Source: Branchiostoma floridae
Taxonomy: Eukaryota; Chordata; Leptocardii; Amphioxiformes; Branchiostomatidae
Length of the DNA: 64,000 bases
Direction: 5' to 3'
NCBI RefSeq assembly: GCF_000003815.2
Contig: NC_049979.1
Span: 14,135,459 to 14,199,458, forward strand
Below the pieces are notes generated by a model. The model was not told where the DNA came from, did no database searches, and saw only the letters and a list, made by a program, of their open reading frames with translations. Numbering within the stretch: position 1 is the first letter of the stretch; every line of letters begins with the position of its first letter. A program made the position numbers and the translations under genes. Positions 61,834 through 64,000 of this stretch are shown piece after piece.

Positions 61834-64000
61834 TCTGGGTGTATGTAGATATTGTGTCGCTTTTGTCATGTGACTGATGCGCTACTATAACATCGAATTA
61901 ATTTTTCTTCAAGAACAGAATCTACGCCTACTTGAAACGACATAAAATAAAACCTCTGGTAACAATTTAGAAATGTGATAATTCATTTCGCCGCGAATAC
62001 GAGTCTGAATGTATGGCTTGTAGAATATATGCAGTGCTAATGTATTGATCAAGCTGGGTCACCGTTAAAGTGTATGTACAATAAATCGCCGAACAAACTT
62101 AACCAGAACCCTGCCTGCATCAGTTATCAGAACTAAAACAATGTCTTACTGGACAGTCCAGTCAGCTGACAGTTAAAGGGTGATTAATAATGATATCAGC
62201 GTATGTAGGTGCACAGATATTGTCAACTTGATTCGTGCGTGAAATCCCGTGGAATACATGTCGGTTGACGAGCCTTGGAAACAGACTATTGTGCAAAAGC
62301 ACGTGTTGCAGTCTGTCACACAAAACCTGTTTTCAGAGCTCATCCCACCGACGCGCACATTTCCAAGCCATATACTCCGCCAATTGTCTACCGTTGATGA
62401 AGAGGCGAGCTTTCAGGACCTTCTGCTGCTTTGTCATGTTTGCACGGGGAGCTTATAAACACCCAAAACAGAGGACAATCGAAGACTACTCTATTGTCCG
62501 TATATGTTTCTACAGCGTATCTGACGTCGACAATAAGACTGTTAAATATAACACTAGATCTACAGAGTGATGTTTCGATTAACCATAGATAGCTATTCGT
62601 TTATCGCCATAATTTGTTGCTTGCCACAACTAATATCCTACATCATCAAAATGTCCTAATAAGTGGTTGTGACAAGAACCAGTAGAAGCTGGTAGATTCG
62701 TGTTTCAATGTGCTCTTTGATGATTAGTACATAATGTATTTTCTTCACATATGCCATTTTGTGCAACGCTTTTTCATTTCCTCATCTAGTTGGCTGTGCC
62801 TGAACACTACCGCTGTGCAAGAAATATAATTATTGCGAGAATAAACAAAATATTTGGTTTCATTTCAATTATGACTGAGTTCCTGAACTTATATGAAAAG
62901 GTGTGTTCCACTATATTTCAGCAACCTTGTTCATAGATGGCTCGTTGATTTTCTCTCAGGTCTGCAAATATCTAGTCTGGTTTAGCCGCGGGCTGGGGGA
63001 AACATGACGCTTATTAGCTGCTTTGTTGGTGAAAACATTTAATAACGAAGCTTCGCTTGTCAGCCGTGAGTGCCTCTTATCCTTCATCGCGTGGGATTCG
63101 CCCTGAAGGCAGGCCTGTGACTACACAAGAACCGGCATTATTTCTGAAGCATGTAGACTTGCGTCAATCACAGAACCACCCACGGGAGTTTCGAGAAACT
63201 GCTCGATAACTATGAATATATTTATGTTGTATTCACATTTGGAAACCGATCAGTATCGAATATTTTCTGATTCATGTAACAATATTCTTAATCCCGTCTT
63301 GATCCGTGTTTAAGATGTTTGAAAATATCCTCAAACACGATTAAAGACTGCCCCTCATGTTTGCTAGATGCACAACAGCAAGACTGTGGATACAGAATAA
63401 CGTAGGGAAACCGGAGCTCAAAGGAAAAATAAGTACACCAAAAATGGTTGCCTGTAGGCCGGTCGGCAGGGACCCAATTAAGGCGTGATATTGACTGTAA
63501 ACACCTGAGATTCAGGCAATTTGAAACGGTAGCTGCATTATCATGTCTGTGTTTTCATGTTTTCCCTCACAGCCTATGGCATATACCACCATATATATGT
63601 ACAAATGTCGAGCAATAAAGTTCTTCTTCTATATCTTATGCCGGGAAATGAGATATCGTTCAATGAACCCAAATAGACTTGATTATGTTCCATTGGTTAC
63701 CCGTTTGCTTCTGGACATGGGATGTTGATTACCTCTGGTGTTAACAAGATTGCAGGACTTGGAAATGTCTTCCTGGCGGAATAATACACCTGATTCCCCG
63801 TGCCTCCATTAGTCCAATAGCGCCTAGAACCATCTGATGTCATGGAGAAACAGTACAGACTTGAGTCAAGAGCTTCGCTTAGAACGGCAACTCATACAGA
63901 ACCATTCACGGTCATGCAGCTAATGTAAAACTTGTATCAGAAACATCTTACATGTGGAAGGCGCTCTTAACATAAGTTCAACACATGTCTTCATAGTAAT

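Overview
The window is intron-rich animal DNA. It holds six recognisable multi-exon or compact protein genes in about 46 kb, then about 17 kb with no gene I can name. Introns are mostly 100-1000 bases with canonical GT/AG borders, and many carry small non-autonomous transposons with clear target-site duplications (TSDs). The proteins read as invertebrate-deuterostome orthologues of vertebrate genes. TRMT5 and SLC38A6 lie head to head with MNAT1 nearby, as on human chromosome 14q23. A cephalochordate (lancelet, Branchiostoma-like) is my best guess. That is an inference from protein similarity, microsynteny and repeat style, not from a search.

Layout: 198-1549 (-) ankyrin-repeat/SOCS-box (ASB-like) gene, interrupted by a 100-N gap; 2629-5367 (-) TRMT5, mitochondrial/nuclear tRNA m1G37 methyltransferase, six exons; 5368-5546 shared promoter; 5547/6096-12484 (+) SLC38A6-like amino-acid transporter; 13844-25881 (-) CLSPN (claspin), 25 exons with a second 100-N gap inside one acidic exon; about 25.9-26.3 kb second divergent promoter; 26913-28856 (+) unrecognised coiled-coil gene; 29756-46582 (-) MNAT1 (MAT1 subunit of CAK/TFIIH), eight exons with a 9.7-kb intron 5 (33163-42882); 46.6-64 kb simple repeats, one foldback element, promoter-like patches and at most two weak candidate exons.

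Gene pairs: TRMT5/SLC38A6 and CLSPN/coiled-coil are divergent pairs, while SLC38A6/CLSPN and coiled-coil/MNAT1 converge tail to tail. A promoter module (YY1-like box plus ZNF143/THAP11-like box) is shared in the same orientation and order upstream of TRMT5 and of MNAT1. CLSPN (replication checkpoint) and MNAT1 (CDK-activating kinase) are both cell-cycle genes, but I see no evidence of shared regulation beyond adjacency.

Mobile DNA: a hAT-type MITE (8-bp TSD), an element with an 11-bp TSD, a 740-bp foldback element with a 9-bp TSD next to a 198-bp tandem duplication, a Harbinger-like MITE (TTA TSD) nested in a degraded non-LTR retrotransposon, a short retroposed insert with a 14-bp TSD, tRNA-derived SINE-like copies, and a composite triplet microsatellite. 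I found no wholly new molecular system. The most interesting observations are the shared promoter module, the possible ATGA stop/start overlap ahead of SLC38A6, the repeated N-terminal exons of claspin, and the nested or adjacent transposon structures.
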